A stretch of 64,000 bases of DNA. Origin: Natronospirillum sp965602035 (GTDB taxonomy: Bacteria; Pseudomonadota; Gammaproteobacteria; Pseudomonadales; Natronospirillaceae). Location: positions 992,001-1,056,000 of the forward strand of contig OZ271919.1 of the NCBI GenBank assembly GCA_965602035.1, given 5' to 3'. Under the pieces are notes generated by a model that was not told the DNA's origin, ran no database searches, and worked only from the letters and a program-made list of their open reading frames with translations. The position numbers and the translations under genes were made by a program. Positions 42,693-51,092 of this stretch are shown in pieces (the first letter of the stretch is position 1; each line of letters opens with the position of its first letter).

Positions 42693-44849
42693 TCAGGCTG
42701 CACTTCTGCGGCTGATGCGCCGGGCGTTGTCGGAATCAGGATCGATCAGGTTGTCACCGGTGTCGCGGGTGTAGGCCCGGGTAGCGCGGGCGAAGGCGGC
42801 CATATCACCCGAGATCTCCACCATGACGTGCGTTTCACTCTGGCTGTTGCTGTCTGAGAGTTGATCGGTCACGGAGCCACTGTTGGCATCGCCGCCACCG
42901 CTTCCAGAGGATCCGCCGTTGCCTGCCGACACAGAGCTGCTGCTGTCATTCCATTTCTGGTTGTCGATCTTCCGTACGGTCGCAGCGGTGTTGAGCAGTA
43001 TGGCGGTACTCGCGGCCGCTGCCTGCCACCAGGGCATTTCGGCGAATGCTTTGATACTCGCCGCCAGGCCATTGATAATGGCAACGCTCTTGCTGAATCG
43101 CTTCTGCCGCTCAAACTCCGCTTCGCTCTGGGCATTGGTGGCCGACTGGAAATTGTCCAACGCAGATAGGATCTGAGACCCCGCTCCCATGGACCAGGCG
43201 ACCTTCTGCCGGGCCTCCCATTCGGACCAGCGCACCCGGTCCTCTGCGCCGCGTTTTTCGAGGTCCGTCAGTTCCTGCTGCCGGCGCTCCTGGAGCTGCT
43301 GGCGCATCTGCTCAGCGCGGTCTTCGTCCTGGACGTTCTGCTCTACAATCGCAATCCGCTGGGCGTAGCTGGCGCGAATGCGCTGCTCTTCCGTCATGAG
43401 GAAACGGGCGACCTGGTCTACTTCGCGCTGGCGTGCCTGCTCTTTCGCTTGAGCCTCCTTTTCCTCAGCCTCGATGATCTCTGCCATCTTCTCGCGGTAG
43501 TGGTCACGCAGACCGTTCAGCAAGCGATCGCGGTGCTGTTCAGTAATTCCATGCTCATGGGCGTGCGCCTCCTGCACGATCCGACGCTGCTGCTGGTAGG
43601 AGTGCAGGATCTTTTGCTCTTTCGACATCAACTGCTCTTCCAGCTTCTGGATATCGCTGGCATCGAACAGATTGTTGTCATCGGAATTCGACAGAGCATC
43701 ACCCATGCCGGCTACACGCTCATTCGCGGCTTCAATGGCTGCTGCAGCGTCCGCGGATTTGTCCTTCGCGTTCTGGTAATACCGGTCGATAGTGATGGAG
43801 GGGAATTCACCCTGCATCAGCTTCACGATCTCAGCTCTTGCAGCGTCGGCAGTATCCTGGAAGCCCTTGGCGGTTTCCGTGAACCACCCGTGTTGGCGTA
43901 CCGTGATCCCGGGAATGAAGTCGGCCATGCGGCGGAAGCCATCTTCCACTGCACCGAGCCCTGCCAGAATGCTGGCAATGGCCTGGTTCGCCACCATCTT
44001 CAGACCCGGCCAAAGCGCACGGAACACGTAGAACCCGTCGGCGGCCAGGCCGATACCACGTACCAGGTAATCCATACCGGTGGTAGCGACCTCGGCAAAC
44101 CCACCGGCTTCTGTAGACGCATCCACAAACAGGTTGGCCACGGCCTCGATGGCTGGCGCCACGGCAATGGCCATGTCGTTGCCGGCACCACGCATGACTT
44201 TGCCCGTACGGTCCAACGAATCGTTGGCCGCCTCCAAGCGGGCAGCGTCGATACGCGATACCGTAAGGCCCAATTTTTCGGCATCGGCTTCCATGGCCCG
44301 TAAGCCTTCGCTGCCGCCATCCAGCATGTTGAGCAGCCGAACACCTTCGGACTCGAACAGCTGGAACGCCACCCGAACCTTGGTGCTCTCCCTTTCGAGT
44401 CCCTGCATGGCGTCCGAAATGGCGTAGAGCTGTTCCTGAGTAGAGAGGCCTTTCAGTTCGTCGATCGAGAGGCCAAGCGCATCAAGGGCGTCTTTGGCTG
44501 GCCCGGCGCCGCGCTGCTCCACCTCCGACAGCCGCCGCACCATGCGCTGCATGGCCGTGTCGAAGCTGCCGGTGCTGAGCTGGGTCATCTGGTCTACAGC
44601 ATGGTGCAGACCGCCCAGCTCTGTGGTAGTGAACCCGAGACGATCGGCCGTTTTCGCGAGCTCATCATTGAGCGTCATGCTCGAACGAATGAGCGCACCG
44701 AATCCGTACGCACCTGCCAGACCGGCCGCGAAGCCAGCGAGACGGCGCACGCTGCGACCGGCCGTATCAACGTTGCTGTTGAACGACCGAAACGCGGACT
44801 TTGTGTTGTCCCGCGCTGTCAGCGTGTACTGATCGGTGAAGTTACTCAT
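42693..44849 (-). CDS. Tail tape measure protein
   Basis: A 718-residue, mostly helical protein with a hydrophobic central part (ATTGMDYLVRGIGLAADGFY, MVANQAIASILAGLGAVEDG) and long charged coiled coils (EEKEAQAKEQARQREVDQVA, AEQMRQQLQERRQQELTDLE). The start FTDQYTLTARDNTKSAFRSF is the common tape-measure entry motif. A second hydrophobic helix pair (AEMPWWQAAAASTAILLNTA) and a Gly/Ser-rich tail follow. It sets tail length (about 100 nm expected for this size) and enters the membrane on infection. It lies directly after the G/GT chaperone frame. Confidence 0.92.
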   Translation of the reverse strand: MSNFTDQYTLTARDNTKSAFRSFNSNVDTAGRSVRRLAGFAAGLAGAYGFGALIRSSMTLNDELAKTADRLGFTTTELGGLHHAVDQMTQLSTGSFDTAMQRMVRRLSEVEQRGAGPAKDALDALGLSIDELKGLSTQEQLYAISDAMQGLERESTKVRVAFQLFESEGVRLLNMLDGGSEGLRAMEADAEKLGLTVSRIDAARLEAANDSLDRTGKVMRGAGNDMAIAVAPAIEAVANLFVDASTEAGGFAEVATTGMDYLVRGIGLAADGFYVFRALWPGLKMVANQAIASILAGLGAVEDGFRRMADFIPGITVRQHGWFTETAKGFQDTADAARAEIVKLMQGEFPSITIDRYYQNAKDKSADAAAAIEAANERVAGMGDALSNSDDNNLFDASDIQKLEEQLMSKEQKILHSYQQQRRIVQEAHAHEHGITEQHRDRLLNGLRDHYREKMAEIIEAEEKEAQAKEQARQREVDQVARFLMTEEQRIRASYAQRIAIVEQNVQDEDRAEQMRQQLQERRQQELTDLEKRGAEDRVRWSEWEARQKVAWSMGAGSQILSALDNFQSATNAQSEAEFERQKRFSKSVAIINGLAASIKAFAEMPWWQAAAASTAILLNTAATVRKIDNQKWNDSSSSVSAGNGGSSGSGGGDANSGSVTDQLSDSNSQSETHVMVEISGDMAAFARATRAYTRDTGDNLIDPDSDNARRISRRSAA

Positions 44850-44852
44850 GCG

Positions 44853-45035
44853 CTACCTTTGGGCACGACTCTGCCGCGCCTGTTCTCTGCGCTCATCACG
44901 CAGTTGCAGGAATGCCAGTGTTTCGGTGATATCGTCTTCAGGAATTTCCCGGGCCAGGGTAATGGGCATGCGCCATACCTCGGCGGCGAGATAGTTGAGG
45001 TCGTAGGCTGCCGGGTCAGCCCTCAGTCGTTTTTT
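44853..45035 (-). CDS. GT extension of tail assembly chaperone, reached by -1 frameshift
   Basis: A frame of about 58 codons after the slippery site AAAAAAC, continuing the chaperone as RLRADPAAYDLNYLAAEVWR and on to TAG at 44853-44855, just before the tape-measure ATG. It has no start codon of its own. In lambda the same arrangement makes gpG (normal stop) and gpGT (frameshifted), the T part binding tail tube protein. The fused product would be about 173 residues. Confidence 0.8.
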   Translation of the reverse strand, partial: KKRLRADPAAYDLNYLAAEVWRMPITLAREIPEDDITETLAFLQLRDERREQARQSRAQR

Positions 45036-45373
45036 GCTTCGCTCAGGTCTTCTTTGTGAGTGATCTGGTTCAAAACCCGGTCAACCACCTGGCTGTCCAG
45101 GGCGCGCATGGCCACACCGATTTCCTTTTCGGAGAACAACGGCTCGCCGTCTGCCTGGCGAACCTTGATTGCGATCATGGCGACGCCATACCGGTACAGG
45201 TAACCAGGGTCGTCCTGATCGCCGGCGATCTTCCGTGCCCGGGCTGAGTCCGCGGGACAGATCGGTGTGTACTTGATTTCCAGTGGCTCATCGCCCTCCA
45301 TTGACCATTCGGGCACGTACAGGGTGCGTTCCTGGCCGAGGTTCTCACGTTGCTTTTTCAAGAATGCATTCAT
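45023..45373 (-). CDS. Tail assembly chaperone, gpG-like
   Basis: A 116-residue non-virion protein that coats the tape measure during tail assembly. It carries FLKKQRENLGQERTLYVPEW at the start and VVDRVLNQITHKEDLSEAKN at the end, a layout common to gpG proteins. The end contains the slippery heptamer that gives a longer GT form. It lies between the tail tube and tape measure genes as expected, but is separated from the tube by a 1.1-kb A+T-rich gene. Confidence 0.88.
   Translation of the reverse strand: MNAFLKKQRENLGQERTLYVPEWSMEGDEPLEIKYTPICPADSARARKIAGDQDDPGYLYRYGVAMIAIKVRQADGEPLFSEKEIGVAMRALDSQVVDRVLNQITHKEDLSEAKND
45029..45035 (-). promoter_or_regulatory. Programmed -1 frameshift heptamer
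   Basis: A-AAA-AAC in the zero frame (GCA AAA AAC GAC TGA) is a strong X-XXY-YYZ slippery sequence. It lies four codons before the stop of the upstream chaperone gene, and the -1 frame stays open across the following T domain. Confidence 0.85.
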
Positions 45374-45390
45374 GGTTTCTCCGTTCCAAG

Positions 45391-46509
45391 TCAGTCTTTC
45401 CTAGAGTTCTTACCTTCACGGTAATACCCCCAAATCATCTCTCGTATCATATCCAACCGAAGTGAGTCGGCGCTCTTATTACTTTCCATGGAATGATATT
45501 TTGCCATCAGATTTTTCACTTTCGAGCTATCTTCAAGAACACTTTGTATATTATTTAGCAATCCTTCAATATTTTTCGTCTTTTCTTCATTATATTCATA
45601 AGACCTAGTTAAAAACTTCGCCTCCTTTCTTAACCGGTCATTTTCTTCTTCAACTGAAAGTCGGTCACTATAAAGTTGGTCATATTTCCCAGAGAGATCC
45701 GACAGGTGTCTTTCAAGTGACTTATTACGGCTAGCTGCCTCATTAGCTTCACGCTGCAAAATCTCTTTTTCAACTGCCAAGCTTTCTATCTCGCTATTAT
45801 TTGTCGCTATATTCTTCTCAGAATCTGTAAGGCGCTGCATTAGCTCACTAATTTTATTATTTGATATTTGCTCCAATTCAATATAATGATCTAACTTTTC
45901 TTGGAGCTGGACTCGTTGATCCGACTCAATTATGAGGTCAGCTCTTACTTTCTCGTAATCTTCAAGATCCCGCTTATATTTATTGACTTCATTCTGTAAA
46001 CCAGAAATCTGTACTTGTAGCTCCCGATTTTTTCCATCCAGCTCAGAGATTCTTTTGTCTTCTTCAATTTTTTGAGTAGAGGCAGCTAAGCGCAATTCTT
46101 CGCGCTCTTTTATTGCCCTCTCCAAGCTTTCTCGAACCTGATTGAACTCCGCAACACTTACTACCTGCGATATATCAAACTTCTTTTTAAGCGATAGCGC
46201 CAGCTTCGACAATGTAAACGATGCCACCTCTAGCGCAGATTTGAATGGGCCATAAAATACTACGATACCAATGGAATATAGAAATGGAACAACAAGACCG
46301 GAAATCCAGTTATTAAATATAAGCCTTATGTCTTCACGCTCTATATATCCATTGACGAGGAAGTCATACAAAAGCTCCCAATTTCTAACTGTAAATACTG
46401 CCAAAAAAGTTATAAATAGTGGATGTCTTATTCTCTGCGCTCCATAATCATTCAGCTCAGCTATTATAGTTTTGATATAACCCCAGCATCGCTTAACAAA
46501 ATTTTTCAT
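45391..46509 (-). CDS. Membrane coiled-coil moron inserted in the tail module
   Basis: A 372-residue protein, not recognised, that is clearly more A+T-rich than its neighbours. Two hydrophobic segments occur early (HPLFITFLAVFTV and SGLVVPFLYSIGIVVFYG), followed by about 230 residues of coiled coil (QVRESLERAIKEREELRLAA, SGLQNEVNKYKRDLEDYEKV, EKEILQREANEAASRNKSLE) and a C-terminal helical end. It interrupts the conserved tail tube-chaperone order. Its start codon and ribosome site lie in a hairpin. Membrane anchoring with a long cytoplasmic coil fits a superinfection-exclusion or anti-phage sensor; that is inference only. Confidence 0.75.
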   Translation of the reverse strand: MKNFVKRCWGYIKTIIAELNDYGAQRIRHPLFITFLAVFTVRNWELLYDFLVNGYIEREDIRLIFNNWISGLVVPFLYSIGIVVFYGPFKSALEVASFTLSKLALSLKKKFDISQVVSVAEFNQVRESLERAIKEREELRLAASTQKIEEDKRISELDGKNRELQVQISGLQNEVNKYKRDLEDYEKVRADLIIESDQRVQLQEKLDHYIELEQISNNKISELMQRLTDSEKNIATNNSEIESLAVEKEILQREANEAASRNKSLERHLSDLSGKYDQLYSDRLSVEEENDRLRKEAKFLTRSYEYNEEKTKNIEGLLNNIQSVLEDSSKVKNLMAKYHSMESNKSADSLRLDMIREMIWGYYREGKNSRKD

Positions 46510-46540
46510 TGGGCCATTCCTCCCTGTAGTTGGCCCAATG
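46507..46540 (-). promoter_or_regulatory. Hairpin containing start codon and ribosome site of the moron
   Basis: Arms CATTGGGCC and GGCCCAATG are perfect nine-base reverse complements (46507-46515 and 46532-46540) around a 16-base loop. The ATG of the coiled-coil gene is within one arm and GGGAGGA (46518-46524) is in the loop, so folding should restrict translation. Confidence 0.75.
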
Positions 46541-46576
46541 AGTAAAGCAGTGCACCTCGAAGGTCAATCCCTAGTC

Positions 46577-46975
46577 TTACACCACTGTGTGAGTACCAAA
46601 CGTCGGTCGGCCATTTACCTTGAAGTTGATCTGCTTTTCGCTGAGTGAGTCCATGGCGACATCTGTCGGGAAGTTCTCCACGACAGCCGCAACGGTGATC
46701 ATCTCAGCACCGTCTACCTCCCCGGTCGGGTAAAGCTCCAAGGTGAGTTCCGCTCCCAGAGTGATTTCCTGCTGCCCGGTGTCGTCCGGGTCGTGGCGGT
46801 AGGTGAGCGAGCCGGACCAGTCCTGGATCTTCCCAGGCTGGTATTGTTTGCCGTTTGTGCCCATAGCCGTTTTGTCGTGCAAAGTCACTGCGCCATTGAG
46901 GCTGAACTGGGTCACTTCAGCGATCGGGTTGGTACCGGTTTTCACGAGCCCTTCATCGCCGGTGTAAGTGGTCAT
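46577..46975 (-). CDS. Major tail tube protein
   Basis: A 132-residue beta-rich virion protein that forms the tail tube. Typical blocks are present: EVTQFSLNGAVTLHDKTAMG near the start, IQDWSGSLTYRHDPDDTGQQ in the middle and FPTDVAMDSLSEKQINFKVN near the end. It is shorter than lambda gpV (246 residues) because the C-terminal Ig-like domain is absent. It lies 12 bases after the tail-terminator gene. A strong ribosome site is expected because it is the most abundant tail protein. Confidence 0.88.
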   Translation of the reverse strand: MTTYTGDEGLVKTGTNPIAEVTQFSLNGAVTLHDKTAMGTNGKQYQPGKIQDWSGSLTYRHDPDDTGQQEITLGAELTLELYPTGEVDGAEMITVAAVVENFPTDVAMDSLSEKQINFKVNGRPTFGTHTVV

Positions 46976-46987
46976 GGCTTATTCCTC

Positions 46988-47404
46988 TCAAACGTTGATG
47001 GTGTAGCTGAAGAAGATCTCCAGCATGATTTCGTGGCCGGCGAGCTGGTCATCCACTCGCGTCGGCTGAACACTGATGGGCCGGCACCGGTGCACCAGCC
47101 CGCCCAGCGTCGGGTCTTCATCGATCAGGCCGAAGACGTTGAGTTCAAAATCATCGTTCGCCTGCTCTGTCGTTTTCTGAATCTGGGTGATCCGTGCCAC
47201 TGACACCTGCACGCGGTGGTCCCGGCTTTTCGGAGTAGGGCTCGATATCTCATCACGAGCCTGGCTGATGTTGATGTAGGGCGTATCCCGCTCAGAACGA
47301 AGTGCCTGGTTCGGCAACGTAATCTCGAGGTACCGGCCGTGGTCCGGTATCAGCGGTGCCAGTTGATTCTTCAGGGCTTCAATGACCTGGCGTTTCGGTG
47401 TCAT
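46988..47404 (-). CDS. Tail terminator protein, gpU-like
   Basis: A 138-residue protein (VIEALKNQLAPLIPDHGRYL, TPYINISQARDEISSP, RVQVSVARITQIQKTTEQAN, HEIMLEIFFSYTINV). The order of a helix, short beta strands and a C-terminal strand is that of gpU, which caps the finished tail. It sits between the gpZ-like gene and the tail tube, exactly as in lambda (Z-U-V). Confidence 0.82.
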   Translation of the reverse strand: MTPKRQVIEALKNQLAPLIPDHGRYLEITLPNQALRSERDTPYINISQARDEISSPTPKSRDHRVQVSVARITQIQKTTEQANDDFELNVFGLIDEDPTLGGLVHRCRPISVQPTRVDDQLAGHEIMLEIFFSYTINV

Positions 47405-47405
47405 G

Positions 47406-47948
47406 TCAGCGGCTCCGGTACCGCGCCAGGCGGCGTTTTATCTCGTGGTGCAGGGTCTTCACGTAGACCGGCCGCGCGGTATGCTTCCAGTGATGCTCAA
47501 AGGCTTTCCGGAACGGACGACCAATGTACTTGCGCGGCACTTCCAGTGGGTACCGAGCTTTCCCCTTACGCCGGAATATCTGTTCCTTGCCGCTCCTGGT
47601 GTGAGCGAGAAATGCTCCCTGCAGCCGGCGCCGGGTACGACCACCGCCGACGGTGACGCCCTGCTTCGTTTGGCGCGGGTTGCCCAGACTGTAATAGGTG
47701 ATGGTCTCCCGGCTGGCAAAAGCCCGGAACGTCAGGGTGCGCCAGTTACTGCGCTTGCGACGTACTCGCTCGCGCAGGCGCGTCTGGGGCAGCCGTTCGT
47801 CTTGCGCGACCTCACGGATGGCTTCATTGCTGCCACGAGTGCCACCACGATTCAGAGCCGTGTTCACCGCCTTGGGCAACACCTGCTTTTCAACGTAGCT
47901 GGCGCGGCGTTGAAGCCGCTCCAGGTCCGCCTTCAGGTTAATTTCCAT
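47406..47948 (-). CDS. Minor tail protein, gpZ-like
   Basis: A 180-residue, very basic protein. KQVLPKAVNTALNRGGTRGS at the start and REVAQDERLPQTRLRERVRR after it are the usual prophage minor-tail-Z blocks, and the end (RKAFEHHWKHTARPVYVKTL) also matches. In lambda gpZ finishes tails before joining to heads. Its start overlaps the preceding gene by 11 bases and its stop is one base before the gpU-like ATG. Confidence 0.87.
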   Translation of the reverse strand: MEINLKADLERLQRRASYVEKQVLPKAVNTALNRGGTRGSNEAIREVAQDERLPQTRLRERVRRKRSNWRTLTFRAFASRETITYYSLGNPRQTKQGVTVGGGRTRRRLQGAFLAHTRSGKEQIFRRKGKARYPLEVPRKYIGRPFRKAFEHHWKHTARPVYVKTLHHEIKRRLARYRSR

Positions 47949-48243
47949 GGTCGATGTGCGCCTGAATGTTGAGTATGCCTTCGTGGTCCGGATCGGTCGG
48001 GCCGTTAGCCAGATAGGCCACGGACGCGAACTCGAACCGGTGGCCGTTGTCTACCGGCACATCCAGGTTCTCTTCGGGAATCGAGACGGTCACGATCTGA
48101 TACGGGGAGCCGTCTTCATAAAGCCCTTCGGTCACGGTAGGCACGGCCCATGTCTCGAACGGCGCACCGTCCTGAGTGACGGTTACCGGTTCGCTCTGGG
48201 CCTTCAAGCCCTGCCGGACGATCTTCCGGAAATCAACGGCCAC
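47938..48243 (-). CDS. Head-tail joining protein (FII position)
   Basis: A 101-residue protein starting with GTG (MAVDFRKIVRQGLKAQSEPV). Short beta segments (YQIVTVSIPEENLDVPV, HRFEFASVAYLANG) fit a small connector. Position directly before the gpZ-like gene is that of lambda FII or gp10-type adaptors. No decisive motif is seen. Confidence 0.65.
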   Translation of the reverse strand: MAVDFRKIVRQGLKAQSEPVTVTQDGAPFETWAVPTVTEGLYEDGSPYQIVTVSIPEENLDVPVDNGHRFEFASVAYLANGPTDPDHEGILNIQAHIDHGN

Positions 48244-48246
48244 TGA

Positions 48247-48465
48247 TCACCCCTCGGCGCCCTTGGCGGCGCCCTTCTCCGGGAGCTTTGTCGGCGCTGC
48301 TTCCTTCGACAGGTCATCGGCGCGGCCGGCCGTAACCAGCCACTTGGCGCGTCCTTCGTCGATATGGGTACCGACCGTGAGTTCCGCACCACGCGGGAAG
48401 CTTTTCGGCTGGCCCTTGCGCAGCACCGCCTCGCTATTGCGAAGCCGAATCTTCGTAATTGCCAT
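48247..48465 (-). CDS. Small hypothetical head-region protein
   Basis: A 72-residue protein (ITKIRLRNSEAVLRKGQPKS, VGTHIDEGRAKWLVTAGRAD) with a low-complexity Ala/Lys/Glu C-terminus. GGGAG lies about nine bases before its ATG, and it ends three bases before the connector gene. Similar small basic proteins in other phages fill the FI region. Function unknown. Confidence 0.6.
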   Translation of the reverse strand: MAITKIRLRNSEAVLRKGQPKSFPRGAELTVGTHIDEGRAKWLVTAGRADDLSKEAAPTKLPEKGAAKGAEG

Positions 48466-48504
48466 GATTGGGTATCTCCCTCCGTTACGGCGAGTGGCGA
48501 GGCC

Positions 48505-49017
48505 TCAGCCCCGGTGGCCAGCACCAGCGTCGATGACGTCTTGAGCCACTTTCTCTGACAACCGCACCGGTTTGCCGCGACTGCAGAACACCGGCACCTG
48601 GTTACCGTTGGCGTCGGCGTCGAACACCTGAAAGGTGCGGTCGGCGATGATGCGAACCCGTCCGTCTTCGTCGGCGGCCGCCGGCTCGCCCTGGTCACCT
48701 TCCGGATCCGGATCGTTATCACCTGGGTCGGGGTCCGTGGTACCAGCACCCGGGGTGGCCGAATCTGACGCGGTGGTGTCGGGATCTCCCGCATCAACCT
48801 GTGTCTGGTCAGTGTGAACCGTCTCCGGGATTTCTGCCCCGGTCAGTTCGTCGCCCCATTCTTCCTGGAGCTGCATCAGCCGTTCGAAGCGAGCCTTCTT
48901 GTTGCCTGTCAGGTCAGCTTCTTCGCCGAGAATGCCGGCAATGGCGTTCAGTCGCTGATCGATTTCTTCCGCCGCAATGTCATTGATACGACCGGTATAG
49001 GGTTCATAGGTGGACAT
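48505..49017 (-). CDS. Head completion region protein (FI-like)
   Basis: A 170-residue acidic protein. The N-terminus is helical (NDIAAEEIDQRLNAIAGILG, FERLMQLQEEWGDELTG), the middle is a disordered Asp/Pro/Thr/Gly stretch (PGAGTTDPDPGDNDPDPEGD) and the end is a small fold similar to that of the next gene (PVFCSRGKPVRLSEKVAQDV). Lambda gpFI, which helps terminase and prohead meet, is also acidic and found here. ATG 49017 after GAGGG is preferred to the GTG at 49029. Confidence 0.6.
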   Translation of the reverse strand: MSTYEPYTGRINDIAAEEIDQRLNAIAGILGEEADLTGNKKARFERLMQLQEEWGDELTGAEIPETVHTDQTQVDAGDPDTTASDSATPGAGTTDPDPGDNDPDPEGDQGEPAAADEDGRVRIIADRTFQVFDADANGNQVPVFCSRGKPVRLSEKVAQDVIDAGAGHRG

Positions 49018-49053
49018 GGTGTCCCTCACTGGTTGTTGGTCTATGGAAACAAA

Positions 49054-49090
49054 AACGCCCGAGGGTGATTCGGGTCACCGCCCGGGCGTT
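49054..49090 (-). terminator. Hairpin terminator after the major capsid gene
   Basis: AACGCCCG and CGGGCGTT pair around a loop with its own small stem, then TTTTTG follows on the minus strand. It lies just after the capsid stop and before the FI-like gene, so it can reduce expression of downstream minor genes relative to capsid. Confidence 0.78.
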
Positions 49091-49113
49091 CTCAACTGCT
49101 GCTGTCAGCCGCG

Positions 49114-50157
49114 TTAGTAGGTCTTGACGACCACCACGGCATCCGGGTCTGTGATCACCGGCAGCGGCGCTGCATCGGTCTTCACGTAGGTCCGTGCCGG
49201 GTCGCCGCCTTCTTTCCAGACTTTCGGGAAGCGCATCGCGGTTGAAACGCCTTCGTCCAGGGCGTCATCGTCCTGAATGGCACCGTACGCGAGTACTTCA
49301 CCGTACTGGCTGGAGAACATCAGCAGGTGGCCGGTAGGCATGTATTCCACCTTGCTGCCACTGGCGTCCTCGTAGTTGCCCATGTAGACCCAGATGTCGA
49401 TATCGCCGAACTGGCCCTTGTACGAAACAACGCGGCCCAGATCCTTGGCGGCTGTTTCCAGCGCTGAATTGGAGCCCCGGCGGGATTCCAGTTTGTCGTC
49501 TACCTGTTTGAACTTCCGGAACTTCGCCCAGGTGCCCTTGTCCATCAGGATGGAATCGATATCACCAGAGGCGGCTTCGGCCCAGGTTTCCAGGTCGGCC
49601 GTAACGTCGTAGGTGGCCGGGTCCACGGTGTCCCACTTCGCGCCCGACAGCAGTTCCAGCTGGTTGTCGGCGCTGCGTTCGAAGTCGATCACCATGTTCT
49701 GGTGTTGGTCTTCGTCTTCCACCGTGATCTTGCCGTACATTACGGCCTCGACCGCCAGGGATTCCTCGCGGCGGACAATCTCCTGCTCTTCGTCCTGCAG
49801 CAGCTCGATGATCTTCAGGTTGCGCCGCTGGGCGGGAGACAGATTGCCCCCGAGAGGTTCGCCCGGTGAACGCTTCAGCGATTGGCCGGTGCGCACTTCG
49901 TACTTGGGCTTCAGGTACGGGGGCCGGAAAGCCTTGACCGCGTAGCCGTTTTCTCGCTGCAGCTTGCCGTTAACTTCCGGTGCCACGAACGGAGCCAGCC
50001 GGCCACCTTTCGTGATTTCATCGAACTGCACTTCCTCGGTGTCGAAGGTCTGGCGCTGCTGGAAGAACAGCGTCAGGAAGAGCGCATTGAACTTGAAGTT
50101 CGCCGCGTTCTTCTGGCGGACTCCCATCAGTTGGGAGGTTGTGAACAGGCGTTCCAT
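49114..50157 (-). CDS. Major capsid protein, lambda gpE family
   Basis: A 347-residue HK97-fold shell protein (lambda gpE has 341). Family blocks include RQTFDTEEVQFDEITKGGRL, AYVAPEV-like APFVAPEVNG, GEPLGGNLSPAQR, EEQEIVRREESLAVEAVMYG and LMFSSQYGEVLAYGAIQDDD. Several hundred copies form the icosahedral head. It follows the decoration gene by 60 bases with a hairpin between. A terminator behind it fits a need for much more capsid than connector protein. Confidence 0.95.
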   Translation of the reverse strand: MERLFTTSQLMGVRQKNAANFKFNALFLTLFFQQRQTFDTEEVQFDEITKGGRLAPFVAPEVNGKLQRENGYAVKAFRPPYLKPKYEVRTGQSLKRSPGEPLGGNLSPAQRRNLKIIELLQDEEQEIVRREESLAVEAVMYGKITVEDEDQHQNMVIDFERSADNQLELLSGAKWDTVDPATYDVTADLETWAEAASGDIDSILMDKGTWAKFRKFKQVDDKLESRRGSNSALETAAKDLGRVVSYKGQFGDIDIWVYMGNYEDASGSKVEYMPTGHLLMFSSQYGEVLAYGAIQDDDALDEGVSTAMRFPKVWKEGGDPARTYVKTDAAPLPVITDPDAVVVVKTY

Positions 50158-50217
50158 GGTAATTTCCTCTTGCTTGAATTCAGTGGATCAGCCGCCCGGG
50201 GTCAACCGGGCGTCGGA

Positions 50218-50571
50218 TCAGACCTTGGCCTGAACGCTGATGGGGGTGCCCTTGAACGCGTTGGCCTTCTGGGCCGCAGTTGTGCCATCAGGCCAATTCA
50301 GCGCGGCAATGTTTAACGGCGCGGCCTTGAACACCTGGGCTGTTTTCGCGGCAGCACTCGCGTCAACGGCGTAGTTGGTAACGTACACCGCGATCTCTGC
50401 GCCACCGGTTCCAGCGGGGTCCCATTCGACCGCCTCTCCGGAGCTGGCCAACAGGCCAACAGGCGTAAGTTCTGCCAGGTTCTGCCCAGAGGCCACTGTG
50501 ACCTCCGTTGTTTCAATGTGCCCGGTGCCGGCGAACCGCTCATCCGGGGTGTAGGTGGCTTCGGTAGACAT
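50218..50571 (-). CDS. Head decoration protein, gpD-like
   Basis: A 117-residue protein (lambda gpD has 110). GTGHIETTEVTVASGQNLAE, LTPVGLLASSGEAVEWDPAG and AALNWPDGTTAAQKANAFKG are the normal blocks of the family. Trimers lock the expanded capsid. It lies between the scaffold/protease gene and the major capsid gene, as in lambda C-Nu3-D-E. Confidence 0.92.
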   Translation of the reverse strand: MSTEATYTPDERFAGTGHIETTEVTVASGQNLAELTPVGLLASSGEAVEWDPAGTGGAEIAVYVTNYAVDASAAAKTAQVFKAAPLNIAALNWPDGTTAAQKANAFKGTPISVQAKV

Positions 50572-50630
50572 AGCCAGTTCCTCGTAGTGTCAGGATAGGG
50601 TTGTGCCGGCAGCGCCGGCCGTTGAGTGGA

Positions 50631-51092
50631 TTACCCGTGTACGGGTGCCAGGTAGCCGGCGACGTCGTCCAGCTCGCTCGCCGTGGCGTCGGGCGTGCCA
50701 CCGCCATCGCCATCGGACGGCACATCGGGGTGGTCTTCATGCGCCATCAGTTGGCCGAGCGGATCACGCTGCGCCTGGGTTTCTTTCGCGGCGGCTAGAT
50801 CCGACGCGGCAGCCTCGATGACCTTGCCAGCTAGCTCAGCATCCAGCCCCACGTCGTAGGCCAGTGAATTGGCAAGGGCCGTCAGGCCAGTGGCTTTCTC
50901 GTGGCCCAGAATGCCGGCGATACGCTGGCGCTCTGCCTGTGCAACGGCGGCGGCATCGGCACCGGTCGGTGCCTCTGCAGCTGCTGGGGCCGGTGGCGGA
51001 TCGTTGTCATCACCACCCGGTTGGTGTTGATGGTTCGAGGCTTCGGGTTTCGGTTGCGGAGCCTCAGCCGCAATGCGCTCTTGCTTGCTCAT
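50631..51092 (-). CDS. Nested scaffold protein, Nu3-like (same frame as protease)
   Basis: An in-frame ATG at 51092 (MSKQERIAAEA), with AGGT about eight bases upstream, would give a 153-residue protein made of the linker and helical C-terminus of the protease gene (ERQRIAGILGHEKATGLTAL, KVIEAAASDLAAAKETQAQR). Lambda makes its scaffold Nu3 from the end of C in this way. The block RIAGILGHEKA is common in phage scaffolds. Separate translation is inferred. Confidence 0.65.
   Translation of the reverse strand: MSKQERIAAEAPQPKPEASNHQHQPGGDDNDPPPAPAAAEAPTGADAAAVAQAERQRIAGILGHEKATGLTALANSLAYDVGLDAELAGKVIEAAASDLAAAKETQAQRDPLGQLMAHEDHPDVPSDGDGGGTPDATASELDDVAGYLAPVHG

Noticed and set aside
43449..44303. 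Plus-strand frame of 284 codons opposite the tape measure
   Set aside because: Antisense shadow. The opposing frame has clear tape-measure features.
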